Made by a program: the position numbers and the translations under genes
Notes under the pieces: generated by a model
Told to the model about the DNA's origin: nothing
Seen by the model: the letters and a program-made list of their open reading frames with translations, nothing else
Database searches by the model: none
In this document: positions 37,177-45,663 of the stretch, one piece after another
Layout of the letters: every line of letters begins with the position of its first letter
How positions within the stretch are numbered: the first letter of the stretch is position 1
From: Falsirhodobacter flavus
GTDB taxonomy: Bacteria; Pseudomonadota; Alphaproteobacteria; Rhodobacterales; Rhodobacteraceae
Direction: 5' to 3'
Length of the DNA stretch: 64,000 nt
NCBI GenBank assembly: GCA_029846755.1
Contig: JARWBI010000002.1
Coordinates: 62,001 to 126,000, forward strand

Positions 37177-38178
37177 ATGATCCAGACACCATACCTGCTC
37201 TTTCTGGGCGATGCGCCCGACGCGCTTGCCGCCAAGGTTGCACAGGGAATCAAGGACTGGCGCCCGGAATTCGCGGTCGGCCAGTTCCGCATGGAGGGTT
37301 GCCGCGCCGATATGGGCCTGCCGGACCTGACCATCGCCGAGGCAAAGGCCGCCGGCGTCAAGACGCTGGTGATCGGCGTTGCGAACCGCGGGGGCGTCAT
37401 CAGCCCCGCATGGAAAAAGGTGCTGATCGAGGCGCTGGAGCAGGGTCTGGACCTTGCTTCCGGCCTGCACAACCTGCTGCGGGACGAGCCGGAACTGGTC
37501 GCCGCGGCCGAAGCCAACGGTCGCGCCCTGCATGACGTGCGCGTGCCCTCGGTCGACTATCCCATCGCGAATGGCAAGAAGCGGACGGGCAAGCGGATGC
37601 TGGCGGTCGGCACGGATTGTTCGGTCGGCAAGATGTATACCGCGCTTTGCGTGGAAAAGGAGATGCGGGCGCGTGGGCTGAAGGCCAGCTTCCGCGCGAC
37701 GGGGCAGACCGGAATCCTCATCACCGGGGATGGTGTCCCGCTGGATGCGGTGATCGCGGACTTCATGGCCGGGTCGATCGAATATCTGACCCCCGACAAC
37801 GACGCCGATCACTGGGATCTGATCGAGGGTCAGGGCAGCCTGTTCCACGTCTCCTATTCCGGGGTGACGCTGGCGCTGGTGCATGGCGGGCAGCCTGATG
37901 CGCTGGTCATCTGCCACGAGCCGACCCGCCCCCATATGCGCGGGCTGCCGGACTATACCCCGCCCTCGCTGGAACAGGTGCGCGACACGGCGCTGCTGCT
38001 GGCGCGGGTGGCGAACCCTGCCTGCGTCGCCGTCGGCTATGCCATCAACACCCAGCACATGGCCGAGGATGAGGCGAAGGCCTATCTTGCCGACGTGGAA
38101 ACGAAACTTGGCCTGCCTGCGACCGACCCCTTCCGCTTCGGCGCGGGCAAGCTGGTCGATGCGCTGGAGAAGATATGA
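37177..38178 (+). CDS. dgcN: DgcN-type D-glutamate N-acetyltransferase (DUF1611)
   Basis: A 333-residue DUF1611 protein. In characterised marine bacteria DgcN acetylates D-glutamate to N-acetyl-D-glutamate. A P-loop-like motif AVGTDCSVGKMYTAL is at about residues 146-160, followed by SFRATGQTGILITGDGV and LVICHEPTRPHMRG. The N-terminal about 130 residues form a separate Rossmann-like domain (LVIGVANRGG). It is the first gene of a three-gene operon; its stop overlaps dgcA by four bases. AAAGGACC precedes the ATG. Confidence 0.85.
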   Translation: MIQTPYLLFLGDAPDALAAKVAQGIKDWRPEFAVGQFRMEGCRADMGLPDLTIAEAKAAGVKTLVIGVANRGGVISPAWKKVLIEALEQGLDLASGLHNLLRDEPELVAAAEANGRALHDVRVPSVDYPIANGKKRTGKRMLAVGTDCSVGKMYTALCVEKEMRARGLKASFRATGQTGILITGDGVPLDAVIADFMAGSIEYLTPDNDADHWDLIEGQGSLFHVSYSGVTLALVHGGQPDALVICHEPTRPHMRGLPDYTPPSLEQVRDTALLLARVANPACVAVGYAINTQHMAEDEAKAYLADVETKLGLPATDPFRFGAGKLVDALEKI

Positions 38179-39137
38179 TCACCGTCACCCCCGACACGTT
38201 CCGTCTGGCACAGGTCTTCACCATCAGCCGAGGATCTCGGACCGAGGCGAAGGTGCTGACCGTTCGGGTCGAACGCGGCGGGCTGGTGGGGCGCGGCGAA
38301 TGCGTCCCCTATGCCCGCTATGATGAAACGCTGGACAGCGTGGCGGCGCAGATCGCGACGCTGCCGGACAACGTGACGCGCGCCGATCTCCAATCGCTGT
38401 TGCCCGCCGGGGCTGCGCGCAACGCCGTCGATTGCGCGCTGTGGGATTTGGAGGCGAAGGCGGCGGGCAAGCGGGTCTGGGACCTGCTGGGCTTGCCCAG
38501 CCCGCGCCCCGAGATCACCGCCTATACCCTGTCGCTGGATACGCCCGACAACATGCGCGCGGCGGCGGCAAAGAACGCGCATCGCCCGCTTTTGAAGATC
38601 AAGCTGGGAACGCCCGACGACATGGCGCGGCTGGAGGCAGTCCGCACGGGCGCTCCGTCCACCAGGATCATCGTCGATGCGAACGAGGGGTGGACTGCAG
38701 AGGTGTATACCGACCTTGCGCCGCACCTGATCCGTCTGGGCGTCGCGCTGGTGGAACAGCCGCTTCCCGCAGGCAGCGACGATATGCTGGCGGAAATCGC
38801 GCGCCCCCTGCCCGTCTGCGCCGACGAATCCTGCCATGACACGCATTCCCTGCCGGGACTGCGCGGCAAATACGACTTTGTGAACATCAAGCTGGACAAG
38901 ACGGGCGGGCTGACCGAGGCGCTGCGCCTGAAGGACGCGGCGCTGGCCGGGGGCTATGGGCTGATGGTCGGCTGCATGGTCGGATCGTCTCTGGCGATGG
39001 CCCCTGCCGTGCTGGTCGCCCAGGGCGCGGGATACACCGACCTTGACGGGCCGCTGCTTCTGGCCGAAGACCGCGATGATCCGCTGGTCTTCGACGAGGC
39101 TGGCGTCCACCCGCCAACAGCCAACCTCTGGGGATGA
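38175..39137 (+). CDS. dgcA: DgcA-type N-acetyl-D-glutamate racemase (enolase superfamily)
   Basis: A 320-residue muconate-lactonizing-type enolase superfamily member, annotated in older databases as dipeptide epimerase. The barrel shows the acid/base Lys in LLKIKLG (KxK), metal ligands Asp in IIVDANEGW, Glu in ALVEQPLP and Asp in VCADES, and the second Lys in FVNIKLDKTGG. Next to dgcN it is best read as the racemase converting N-acetyl-D-glutamate to N-acetyl-L-glutamate. Four-base overlaps on both sides. Confidence 0.83.
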   Translation: MITVTPDTFRLAQVFTISRGSRTEAKVLTVRVERGGLVGRGECVPYARYDETLDSVAAQIATLPDNVTRADLQSLLPAGAARNAVDCALWDLEAKAAGKRVWDLLGLPSPRPEITAYTLSLDTPDNMRAAAAKNAHRPLLKIKLGTPDDMARLEAVRTGAPSTRIIVDANEGWTAEVYTDLAPHLIRLGVALVEQPLPAGSDDMLAEIARPLPVCADESCHDTHSLPGLRGKYDFVNIKLDKTGGLTEALRLKDAALAGGYGLMVGCMVGSSLAMAPAVLVAQGAGYTDLDGPLLLAEDRDDPLVFDEAGVHPPTANLWG

Positions 39138-39985
39138 CCATGACGCGCACCGTCTATGTGAACGGCGACTACCTGCCGGAAACCGAAGCCAAAGTCTCGA
39201 TCTTCGACCGGGGCTTTCTGATGGCCGATGGCGTCTACGAAGTCACGTCTGTGCTGGATGGTAAGCTGCTAGACTATGCGGGCCATGAGGCGCGTCTGGA
39301 ACGCTCGCTGGCGGAACTGGACATGGCGAACCCGCTGACGAAAGAGAACCTGCTGGAGGTTCACCGCGAACTGGTTCGCGCCAACGGGCTGACCACGGGC
39401 ATGGTCTATCTTCAGATCACCCGTGGCAGCGCCGGGGATCGCAGCTTCTTTTTCCCCGATGCCGCGACCGTGCCGTCGACCATCGTGCTGTTCACGCAAT
39501 CGGTGCCGGATCTTGCCGGACCGAAAGCGCCGATCCGCGTGATGTCGATCGACGATATCCGCTGGGGTCGCCGCGACATCAAGACGGTGCAGCTTCTCTA
39601 TCCGTCGATGGCCAAGATGGCGGCGAAGAAAGCGGGCGTGGACGATGCGTGGTTCGTACAGCACGGGCTCGTGACCGAAGGCACCGCGAACAACGCCTAT
39701 ATCGTCAAGGACGGCAAGATCATCACCCGCCCCCTGTCGAACGAGATCCTGCACGGCATCACCCGCGCCACGCTGTTCAAATACGCAGCCGAGGCGCAGA
39801 TGGTGATCGAGGAACGCGCCTTCACGATCGAGGAAGCGCAGAAGGCGGACGAGGCCTTCATCACCGGCGCATCGACCTTCGTGACCCCGGTTGCGGAAAT
39901 CGACGGCGTTGCGCTGCCGGGCGGCCCGGTGGCCACCCGCCTGCGCGAGCTTTACATCGAGGAATCGCGCAAGGCCGCGATCTAA
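39134..39985 (+). CDS. dat: D-amino-acid transaminase (PLP fold-type IV)
   Basis: A 283-residue fold IV aminotransferase. Recognisable are FDRGFLMADGVYE, the PLP Lys in RRDIKTVQLL (about residue 149), the Glu of LVTEGTANNAYIV, and the C-terminal FITGASTFVTPV. Fold IV also includes branched-chain transaminases, but operon context and the N-terminus favour D-amino acids, giving D-glutamate from 2-oxoglutarate. ATG at 39134 overlaps dgcA; a second ATG six bases on has a better-spaced GGGGAT. Its end overlaps the DUF1244 gene. Confidence 0.85.
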   Translation: MTMTRTVYVNGDYLPETEAKVSIFDRGFLMADGVYEVTSVLDGKLLDYAGHEARLERSLAELDMANPLTKENLLEVHRELVRANGLTTGMVYLQITRGSAGDRSFFFPDAATVPSTIVLFTQSVPDLAGPKAPIRVMSIDDIRWGRRDIKTVQLLYPSMAKMAAKKAGVDDAWFVQHGLVTEGTANNAYIVKDGKIITRPLSNEILHGITRATLFKYAAEAQMVIEERAFTIEEAQKADEAFITGASTFVTPVAEIDGVALPGGPVATRLRELYIEESRKAAI

Positions 39986-40218
39986 CGCTGATACAGCGCC
40001 TTCCATTCGTCATAGGGCATCCCATAGACGATGGTTCGCGCTTCTTCCTTCTCCATCGGGATGCCGCGCTCGGTCGCGGCTTCCTGATACCATTTCGACA
40101 GGCAGTTGCGGCAGAAGCCCGCAAGCTCCATCAGGTCGATGTTCTGCACATCGGTCCGCGCGCGCAGATGGTCGCGCAAACGGCGGAAGGCGGCGGCTTC
40201 CAGTTCGGTCTCGTTCAT
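39982..40218 (-). CDS. DUF1244 family small protein
   Basis: A 78-residue helical cytoplasmic protein of the DUF1244 family: AAAFRRLRDHLRARTDVQNI, the Cys pair in FCRNCLSKWY, and IVYGMPYDEWKALYQ. The function is unknown. It overlaps the upstream N-formylglutamate amidohydrolase by four bases. Confidence 0.88.
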   Translation of the reverse strand: MNETELEAAAFRRLRDHLRARTDVQNIDLMELAGFCRNCLSKWYQEAATERGIPMEKEEARTIVYGMPYDEWKALYQR

Positions 40219-40940
40219 ATGTCCTCCAGCGTGGCAGTCAGGATAGGCGCGAGGCGGGCCGCCCAGTGGGCCTGCTCCTGCGGCGTTCCGATCAGATCGT
40301 TACGTAGTTCGATCAGCGTGTTGTGCCGCCCTTTTTGCAAGGCGTGCCGGTCGATGGCATCGCCCGGCAGATGGCCGTCATAGGGCTCGTTGTCGCCGAT
40401 GCACAGGTCCGGCTCCGCCTCCAGCCGCCGGATCAGCGCTGCGGAAAAGCGCGAATCCGGATGCGAATGCAGAACCCCGACATGCCACGGGCGCGGCGGG
40501 CGGTTCACGAGACGCGGCGTGAAGCTGTGGATCGACACGATCACCGTATCGCCACGCCGCGCCGCCAGCCGCTCCAGCGCGTCATGATAGGGGCGGTAGA
40601 GGGTCGCCAGCCGCCGCTCGACCTCGGTCGCATCGACATGGCGGTTGGCGGGGATGATCGTGCCGTCATAAAGGCGCATCACCAGCGTCGGATCGTCCTC
40701 GCCCCGGTTCGGGTCGATGACGAGACGCGTGAAATCCGACAGCACCGCCGTCGCCCCCAAAACATCCGCCAGCGCACCCGCCAGCCCCGCCGCGCCCACG
40801 TCATAGGCGATGTGACGCTCCATGTCCGCTGCGGCGATCCCAAGGCTTCCGATCTCGGCCGGGACGCGATTGGTGGCGTGATCGCAGGTTATCAGGAACC
40901 GCGACGATCTTTCCTCTCCGATGATCCGATAGGCGTCCAC
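40215..40940 (-). CDS. N-formylglutamate amidohydrolase family protein
   Basis: A 241-residue zinc hydrolase of the HutG/FGase family, which removes formate from N-formyl-L-glutamate. Blocks seen: FLITCDHATNRVP, HIAYDVGAAGLA, LVIDPNRGEDDPTL, VIVSIHSFTP and HVGVLHS. GTG at 40940 is chosen because AGGAGAGGAC immediately precedes it; the frame is open back to 41054 without family similarity. No other hut genes are nearby, so a histidine-pathway role is not assured. Confidence 0.88.
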   Translation of the reverse strand: MDAYRIIGEERSSRFLITCDHATNRVPAEIGSLGIAAADMERHIAYDVGAAGLAGALADVLGATAVLSDFTRLVIDPNRGEDDPTLVMRLYDGTIIPANRHVDATEVERRLATLYRPYHDALERLAARRGDTVIVSIHSFTPRLVNRPPRPWHVGVLHSHPDSRFSAALIRRLEAEPDLCIGDNEPYDGHLPGDAIDRHALQKGRHNTLIELRNDLIGTPQEQAHWAARLAPILTATLEDI

Positions 40941-41095
40941 GTCCTCTCCTGTCGCATTACGGTGCCATTGGGGGTATATGCCGCCGGGAAGGGAAGCGCC
41001 AGTTGCGCGGGACCGGGGGATGTTTACGCTAACATCACGGTTGCCGGGCATCATCCGATCGGCGATAACCCCAGCCGAAGCATACGGAGAAGCAG

Positions 41096-42541
41096 ATGAG
41101 ACGCCTTCGCAACGTCAAGATCGTGGCCACGCTCGGCCCGGCTTCCAGCAGCTATGAAACCATCCGCGCCCTGTTCGAGGCTGGCGCCGATGTGTTCCGG
41201 CTGAACATGAGCCATGGCAGCCATGACGACATCCGTGCGCGGCACGAGATCATCCGCAAGATCGAAGCCGATACGGGCCGCCCCGCCGGCATCCTTGCCG
41301 ACCTTCAGGGGCCGAAACTGCGTGTCGGCACCTTCGCGAACGGGTCCGAGGATCTGGACATCGGCGCGAAATTCCGCATGGACCTGTCCGACGCGCCGGG
41401 CGATGCCACCCGCGTCAACCTGCCCCACCCCGAGATTTTCGCCGCCCTCCAGCCCGGATCGACGCTGCTGGTCAATGACGGCAAGATCCGCCTGCTGGTC
41501 GACGATTGCGGCCCGGATTTCGCCAACTGCACCGTGACGGTGGGCGGGACGATCTCCAACCGCAAGGGCGTGAACGTGCCGGACGTGGTCCTGCCGCTGG
41601 CCGCGCTGTCGGCCAAGGACCGCAAGGATCTGGAATTCATCTGCGATCTGGGCTGCGACTGGCTGGCCCTGTCCTTCGTCCAACGCCCCGAAGACGTGAT
41701 CGAGGCGCGGGAGCTTGCCAAGGGCCGCGCCGCGATCCTGTCCAAGATCGAGAAACCCGCTGCCGTCCACGCCTATGACGCCATTCTTGACGTGTCGGAC
41801 GGGATCATGGTCGCGCGCGGCGATCTTGGGGTCGAATTGCCGGTCCACGCCGTCCCTCCGATCCAGAAGCGCCTGATCCGCGGCGCGCGCGCGGCTGCCA
41901 AGCCGGTGATCGTGGCGACGCAGATGCTGGAATCGATGATCGAATCGCCCGTCCCCACCCGCGCCGAAGTGTCCGACGTCGCGACCGCCATCTATGAAGG
42001 GGCCGATGCCGTGATGCTTTCGGCGGAATCGGCGGCGGGCCAGTATCCGATCGAGGCGGTGACGACGATGAACAACGTCGCCATCTCGGTCGAAAGCGAC
42101 CGCACCTATCGCGACGTGATCGAGGCGAGCCGGACCGCGAAACGCCAGACCGTCGCCGACGCCATCGTGGCGGCTGCGCGCGAGATTGCGGAGACGACCC
42201 CCGTCCGCGCGATCTGCTGCTTCTCGCAGACCGGAACGACCGTGTCGCTGGTGGCACGCGAGCGCCCCCGCGTGCCGATTCTGGCGCTGACCCCGCTGAT
42301 GGACACGGCGCGCCGCCTGTGCCTGACCTGGGGCACCCATTGCGTCATCACCGAAGAACAGGACCGCTTCAAGGGCGCGGTCATCGCCGCCGCCCGTGCC
42401 GCGCGCAAATACGACTTCGCGACCGAAAAGGAACAGATCGTCGTCACCGCCGGCGTTCCGTTCAACAAATCGGGCACGACCAACATCCTGCGTGTCGCCC
42501 CCTGCGACGAAAAGCTGATCTACAAGGCGGAAACCGAATAG
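41096..42541 (+). CDS. pyk: Pyruvate kinase
   Basis: Final glycolytic step, phosphoenolpyruvate plus ADP to pyruvate plus ATP. It has 481 residues. Barrel motifs: VFRLNMSHGSHDD, GILADLQGPKLRVG, ILSKIEKPAA (catalytic Lys), MVARGDLGVELP and VIVATQMLESMIESP. The C-terminal effector domain ends at FNKSGTTNILRV. The 155-base upstream region must carry its promoter; no elements clear enough to list. Confidence 0.97.
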   Translation: MRRLRNVKIVATLGPASSSYETIRALFEAGADVFRLNMSHGSHDDIRARHEIIRKIEADTGRPAGILADLQGPKLRVGTFANGSEDLDIGAKFRMDLSDAPGDATRVNLPHPEIFAALQPGSTLLVNDGKIRLLVDDCGPDFANCTVTVGGTISNRKGVNVPDVVLPLAALSAKDRKDLEFICDLGCDWLALSFVQRPEDVIEARELAKGRAAILSKIEKPAAVHAYDAILDVSDGIMVARGDLGVELPVHAVPPIQKRLIRGARAAAKPVIVATQMLESMIESPVPTRAEVSDVATAIYEGADAVMLSAESAAGQYPIEAVTTMNNVAISVESDRTYRDVIEASRTAKRQTVADAIVAAAREIAETTPVRAICCFSQTGTTVSLVARERPRVPILALTPLMDTARRLCLTWGTHCVITEEQDRFKGAVIAAARAARKYDFATEKEQIVVTAGVPFNKSGTTNILRVAPCDEKLIYKAETE

Positions 42542-42544
42542 GTC

Positions 42545-42573
42545 TTGCCATCAGGGCGCGGCGCCTCTATACG
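42545..42573 (+). promoter_or_regulatory. Candidate sigma-70 promoter of rpmI-rplT
   Basis: TTGCCA (42545-42550), exactly 17 bases, TATACG (42568-42573). It lies just after the pyk stop and 78 bases before rpmI. It sits inside an imperfect 12-bp inverted repeat (42552-42563 with 42572-42583), which could also act as the pyk terminator. Confidence 0.5.
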
Positions 42574-42650
42574 CCGCCCCCTGATACCCGCGCGCCCGGC
42601 CGATGTGGCATTGCCGTGGCGCGTGTTCACACTCTGAACAGGAGATGAAA

Positions 42651-42851
42651 ATGCCCAAGATGAAGACCAAATCGGCCGCGAAGAAGCGTTTCAGCTTCAC
42701 GGCCTCCGGCCGCGTCAAGGCCGGTCCTGCCGGCAAACGCCACGGCATGATCAAACGCTCGACGAAATTCATCCGCGACGTCACCGGGACCATGATCCTG
42801 TGCGATTCGGACGAGAAGATCGTCAAGAAATACATGCCCTACAACCGGTAA
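42651..42851 (+). CDS. rpmI: 50S ribosomal protein L35
   Basis: 66 residues, the normal size. Start [14 protein letters not shown] and the ending [11 protein letters not shown] are diagnostic. CAGGAGATGAAA precedes the ATG. It is 12 bases upstream of rplT. infC, often the first gene of this operon elsewhere, is absent; pyk is upstream instead. Confidence 0.97.
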   Translation: MPKMKTKSAAKKRFSFTASGRVKAGPAGKRHGMIKRSTKFIRDVTGTMILCDSDEKIVKKYMPYNR

Positions 42852-42863
42852 GGAGAGCGTAGA

Positions 42864-43226
42864 ATGTCCCGCGTCAAATCCGGCGTCGTCACGCACGCCC
42901 GCCACCGCAAGGTCATCAAGGCAGCGAAAGGCTACTACGCCGCCCGCTCGACCAACTTCCGCACCGCGACCCAGGCCGTCGACAAGGCGAACCAGTACGC
43001 GACCCGCGACCGCAAGACCCGCAAGCGCCAGTTCCGCGCCCTGTGGATCCAGCGGATCAACGCGGCCGTCCGTCTGTTCGACGCCGAAATGACCTATTCG
43101 CGCTTCATCAACGGTCTGGCGAAAGCCGGGATCGAAGTGGACCGCAAGGTTCTGGCCGATCTGGCCGTGCACGAGCCCGAAGCCTTCAACGCGATCGCCG
43201 CACAAGCGAAAACCGCGCTGGCCTGA
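42864..43226 (+). CDS. rplT: 50S ribosomal protein L20
   Basis: 120 residues, binding 23S rRNA early in assembly. [19 protein letters not shown] and the conserved [20 protein letters not shown] are typical, with the C-terminal [20 protein letters not shown]. It follows rpmI and ends in a strong intrinsic terminator. Confidence 0.98.
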   Translation: MSRVKSGVVTHARHRKVIKAAKGYYAARSTNFRTATQAVDKANQYATRDRKTRKRQFRALWIQRINAAVRLFDAEMTYSRFINGLAKAGIEVDRKVLADLAVHEPEAFNAIAAQAKTALA

Positions 43227-43251
43227 GCCGGAAGTCACGTTAAAGTAGAAA

Positions 43252-43276
43252 GCCGCGGGACATCCCGCGGCTTTTT
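43252..43276 (+). terminator. Rho-independent terminator after rplT
   Basis: Arms GCCGCGGGA (43252-43260) and TCCCGCGGC (43263-43271) form a nearly loopless 9-bp stem (8 bp with loop ACAT in practice), followed by TTTTT. It is the only textbook intrinsic terminator I found in the window. Confidence 0.92.
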
Positions 43277-43290
43277 GCATTGGAGGACGG

Positions 43291-44019
43291 ATGCCCAGAT
43301 TCGGTGGCAGCAGCAATTACTTCCGCGATTACACGATGCGGACGGGCGATCGCATGATGCTGAAGATGGAGCATTACCTCGACATCTATCCCCGCATCGT
43401 CGGCCATCTTCGCGGCAAGGACATCTCCTTCCTTGAAATCGGCATCTACAAGGGCGGCTCGATCCCGATGTGGAAGGGCTATTTCGGCGGCGGCGCGAAG
43501 CTGACCTTTCTCGACATCGACCCGGCCTGCATGAAGCTGGCTCTCCCGGGCACCACAGTCGAGATCGGCGACCAGTCCGACCCGGATTTCCTGTCGCGCA
43601 TGGCCGACCGCCGTGGTCCGTTCGATCTGATCGTCGACGATGGCGGCCACCACATGGACCAGCAGATCACCAGCTTCAACGCGCTGTGGCCGCGGCTGAG
43701 CGATGGCGGGCTGTATATCGTCGAGGATACGCATACCTCCTACTGGCCCGGCTTCGGCGGAGGCTTCCGCGAGCCGGCCAGCTTCATGGAATTCGCCAAG
43801 GACCTGATCGACCGGATGCACAGCTGGTACACCGATCAGGACGACGCATTCCCGCTGCATCCGCTGGCCGCCGAAATCGGCTCCGTCCGCTTCTACGATT
43901 CCATGGTGGTGATCGAAAAGCATGTGAAAGAGGCCCCCATCTCTATCGCCGCGCTGGATGGGCAGGTCCGCTGTTCGCGCAAGATGCTTCAGGTCCGGGG
44001 CCGCAAGTCGATCTTCTGA
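43291..44019 (+). CDS. Class I SAM-dependent methyltransferase-like protein (sugar O-methyltransferase type)
   Basis: A 242-residue protein. [18 protein letters not shown] is a SAM motif I of the cephalosporin-hydroxylase / rhamnosyl-O-methyltransferase group, and [11 protein letters not shown] supplies the ribose-binding Asp. [24 protein letters not shown] carries the metal/catalytic Asp-His cluster. It likely methylates a sugar, perhaps of a surface glycan; the target is unknown. It lies between the rplT terminator and pheS, apparently as a separate small transcription unit, and no glycan genes are adjacent. Confidence 0.8.
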   Translation: MPRFGGSSNYFRDYTMRTGDRMMLKMEHYLDIYPRIVGHLRGKDISFLEIGIYKGGSIPMWKGYFGGGAKLTFLDIDPACMKLALPGTTVEIGDQSDPDFLSRMADRRGPFDLIVDDGGHHMDQQITSFNALWPRLSDGGLYIVEDTHTSYWPGFGGGFREPASFMEFAKDLIDRMHSWYTDQDDAFPLHPLAAEIGSVRFYDSMVVIEKHVKEAPISIAALDGQVRCSRKMLQVRGRKSIF

Positions 44020-44077
44020 CGCCTTGCAAAAAAGGCCCCGCGCGGCTAGTCCCAAGGCAAAGACGAAGGGGGCCGCA

Positions 44078-45160
44078 ATGGACGGGATCGACACGCTTCG
44101 GGGCAAATACCTCGAAAGCATCACGGGCGCGGGCGATGAATCCGCGCTGGAGGAGATCCGCCTCGCGGCGCTGGGCAAGAAGGGCGAGATCAGCCTGAAG
44201 ATGCGCGAGCTGGGCAAGATGACGCCCGAGGAGCGCCAGACCACCGGCGCTGCGCTGAACCGCCTGAAGGACGAGCTGGACGCCGCCCTGCGCGCGCGCA
44301 AGACCAGCCTTGCCGATGCCGCGCTGGATGAACGTCTCCGCTCGGAATGGCTGGACGTGACCCTGCCCTCGCGCCCGCGCCGCTTCGGCACGATCCATCC
44401 CGTCTCGCAGGTGATGGAGGAACTGACCGCCATCTTCGCCGATATGGGTTTTTCCGTGGCGGAAGGCCCGCAGGTCGAAAGCGACTGGTACAACTTCGAC
44501 GCCCTGAACATCCCGCCGGAACACCCCGCGCGGCAGGAGCACGACACCTTCTTCATGCACCGCGCGGAGGGCGACAACCGCCCGCCTCACGTCCTGCGCA
44601 CCCACACCTCCCCCGTGCAGATCCGCGCGCTGGAGGCGAATGGCGCCCCGATCCGCGTCATCGCGCCGGGCCGCGTCTATCGCATGGACATGGACCAGAC
44701 CCACACGCCGATGTTCCATCAGGTCGAGGGTCTTGCCATCGACAAGGGGATTTCGATGGCAAACCTGAAATGGGTGCTGGAGGAATTCTGCCGCGCCTTC
44801 TTCGAGGTCCCCTCGGTCGAGCTTCGCTTCCGCGCCTCGCATTTCCCCTTCACCGAGCCCTCGGCCGAGGTCGATATCCGCTGCTCGTGGGTGAACGGTC
44901 AGCTGAAGATCGGCGAGGGCGACTCTTGGATGGAAATCCTCGGCTCCGGCATGGTCCATCCCAAGGTGCTGCAAGCCGCAGGCGTCGATCCCTCGAAATG
45001 GCAGGGCTTCGCTTTCGGCATGGGCATCGACCGCATCGCCATGCTGAAATACGGCATCCCCGACCTCCGCGCCTTCTTCGAAAGCGACCTGCGCTGGCTG
45101 CGCCACTACGGCTTCGCCGCGCTGGACATGCCGGATTTGGCGGGTGGGCTTAGTCGGTGA
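44078..45160 (+). CDS. pheS: Phenylalanyl-tRNA synthetase alpha subunit
   Basis: 360 residues. The N-terminal coiled coil ([18 protein letters not shown] region) is followed by the class II catalytic domain: motif 1 [19 protein letters not shown], motif 2 [17 protein letters not shown], and motif 3 [18 protein letters not shown]. Together with PheT it forms the alpha2-beta2 enzyme. It is separated from pheT by two small low-GC ORFs. Its stop overlaps the first of these by four bases. Confidence 0.97.
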   Translation: MDGIDTLRGKYLESITGAGDESALEEIRLAALGKKGEISLKMRELGKMTPEERQTTGAALNRLKDELDAALRARKTSLADAALDERLRSEWLDVTLPSRPRRFGTIHPVSQVMEELTAIFADMGFSVAEGPQVESDWYNFDALNIPPEHPARQEHDTFFMHRAEGDNRPPHVLRTHTSPVQIRALEANGAPIRVIAPGRVYRMDMDQTHTPMFHQVEGLAIDKGISMANLKWVLEEFCRAFFEVPSVELRFRASHFPFTEPSAEVDIRCSWVNGQLKIGEGDSWMEILGSGMVHPKVLQAAGVDPSKWQGFAFGMGIDRIAMLKYGIPDLRAFFESDLRWLRHYGFAALDMPDLAGGLSR

Positions 45161-45471
45161 AATGGTTCGAGTGGTCGGGACTTATCCTTCCCAGTGCAAT
45201 CGCACTGTATGTAGCGATATATGCCTATCCCAACCAAAAGGAATATGATCGCGAAAATGAGGTTCAGCGAGAAGTCCGGGAGAGCTACAGAAACTACGTC
45301 AAAGCGACAGACGAAGCTGTTCTATTGGTATCGGAAGTCGATGCGACCCCTAATGATACCTCAGATCTAGTCGCACGCGTTCTGGGAGCGCACGCAAAGA
45401 TCAGGTTGGAAACTCAGGCTTTAACCTTGCTTGGTGAGCCAGAGGTGTTGAGTGAGCGGCCAATTTTATGA
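45157..45471 (+). CDS. Low-GC hypothetical protein between pheS and pheT (ORF 1 of 2)
   Basis: A 104-residue protein, no family recognised. One membrane helix near the N-terminus ([19 protein letters not shown], residues 6-24), then a charged helical stretch ([20 protein letters not shown]). The DNA is visibly AT-richer than its neighbours (about 47% GC by hand count over 45181-45600) and uses codons such as TTA, ATA and AGA that are rare around it. It overlaps pheS by four bases and the next ORF by four (ATGA). Likely acquired; possibly one half of a split gene. Confidence 0.6.
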   Translation: MKWFEWSGLILPSAIALYVAIYAYPNQKEYDRENEVQREVRESYRNYVKATDEAVLLVSEVDATPNDTSDLVARVLGAHAKIRLETQALTLLGEPEVLSERPIL

Positions 45472-45662
45472 ACTCGTTTCACGCAATGATCGCCGAAGTC
45501 AAAGATCAATATCTTGATAAAGGCACTTCATTAACAAAGCAGGACGCGCAAAGTATCCTGTTGAACGCCTTTATCGACCATCAAGATGCGCTGATAGATG
45601 CGCGCGACAAGGTAGTGATGGAAATGAGAAACCAAAGTTTCGCTTTTCGGGAAGAACAGTAG
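45468..45662 (+). CDS. Low-GC hypothetical protein between pheS and pheT (ORF 2 of 2)
   Basis: A 64-residue predicted helical, soluble protein (SFHAMIAEVKDQYLDKG and ILLNAFIDHQDALIDARDKV). No family recognised. It shares the low GC of ORF 1 and starts within its stop (ATGA). It ends one base before the pheT ATG. It may be the second half of a roughly 170-residue protein frameshifted near 45468, or a true small partner of ORF 1. Confidence 0.55.
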   Translation: MNSFHAMIAEVKDQYLDKGTSLTKQDAQSILLNAFIDHQDALIDARDKVVMEMRNQSFAFREEQ

Positions 45663-45663
45663 A

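Noticed and set aside
42542-42650. An L20-type autoregulatory leader before rpmI
   Set aside because: I could not draw the known L20-leader structure; only a simple inverted repeat and a promoter are visible.
43252-43276. CRISPR-like or attachment-site repeat
   Set aside because: It is a single hairpin with a T tract directly after rplT, so an ordinary intrinsic terminator.
45157-45662. Toxin-antitoxin pair inserted between pheS and pheT
   Set aside because: Two small coupled ORFs invite the idea, but neither shows a toxin or DNA-binding antitoxin motif.
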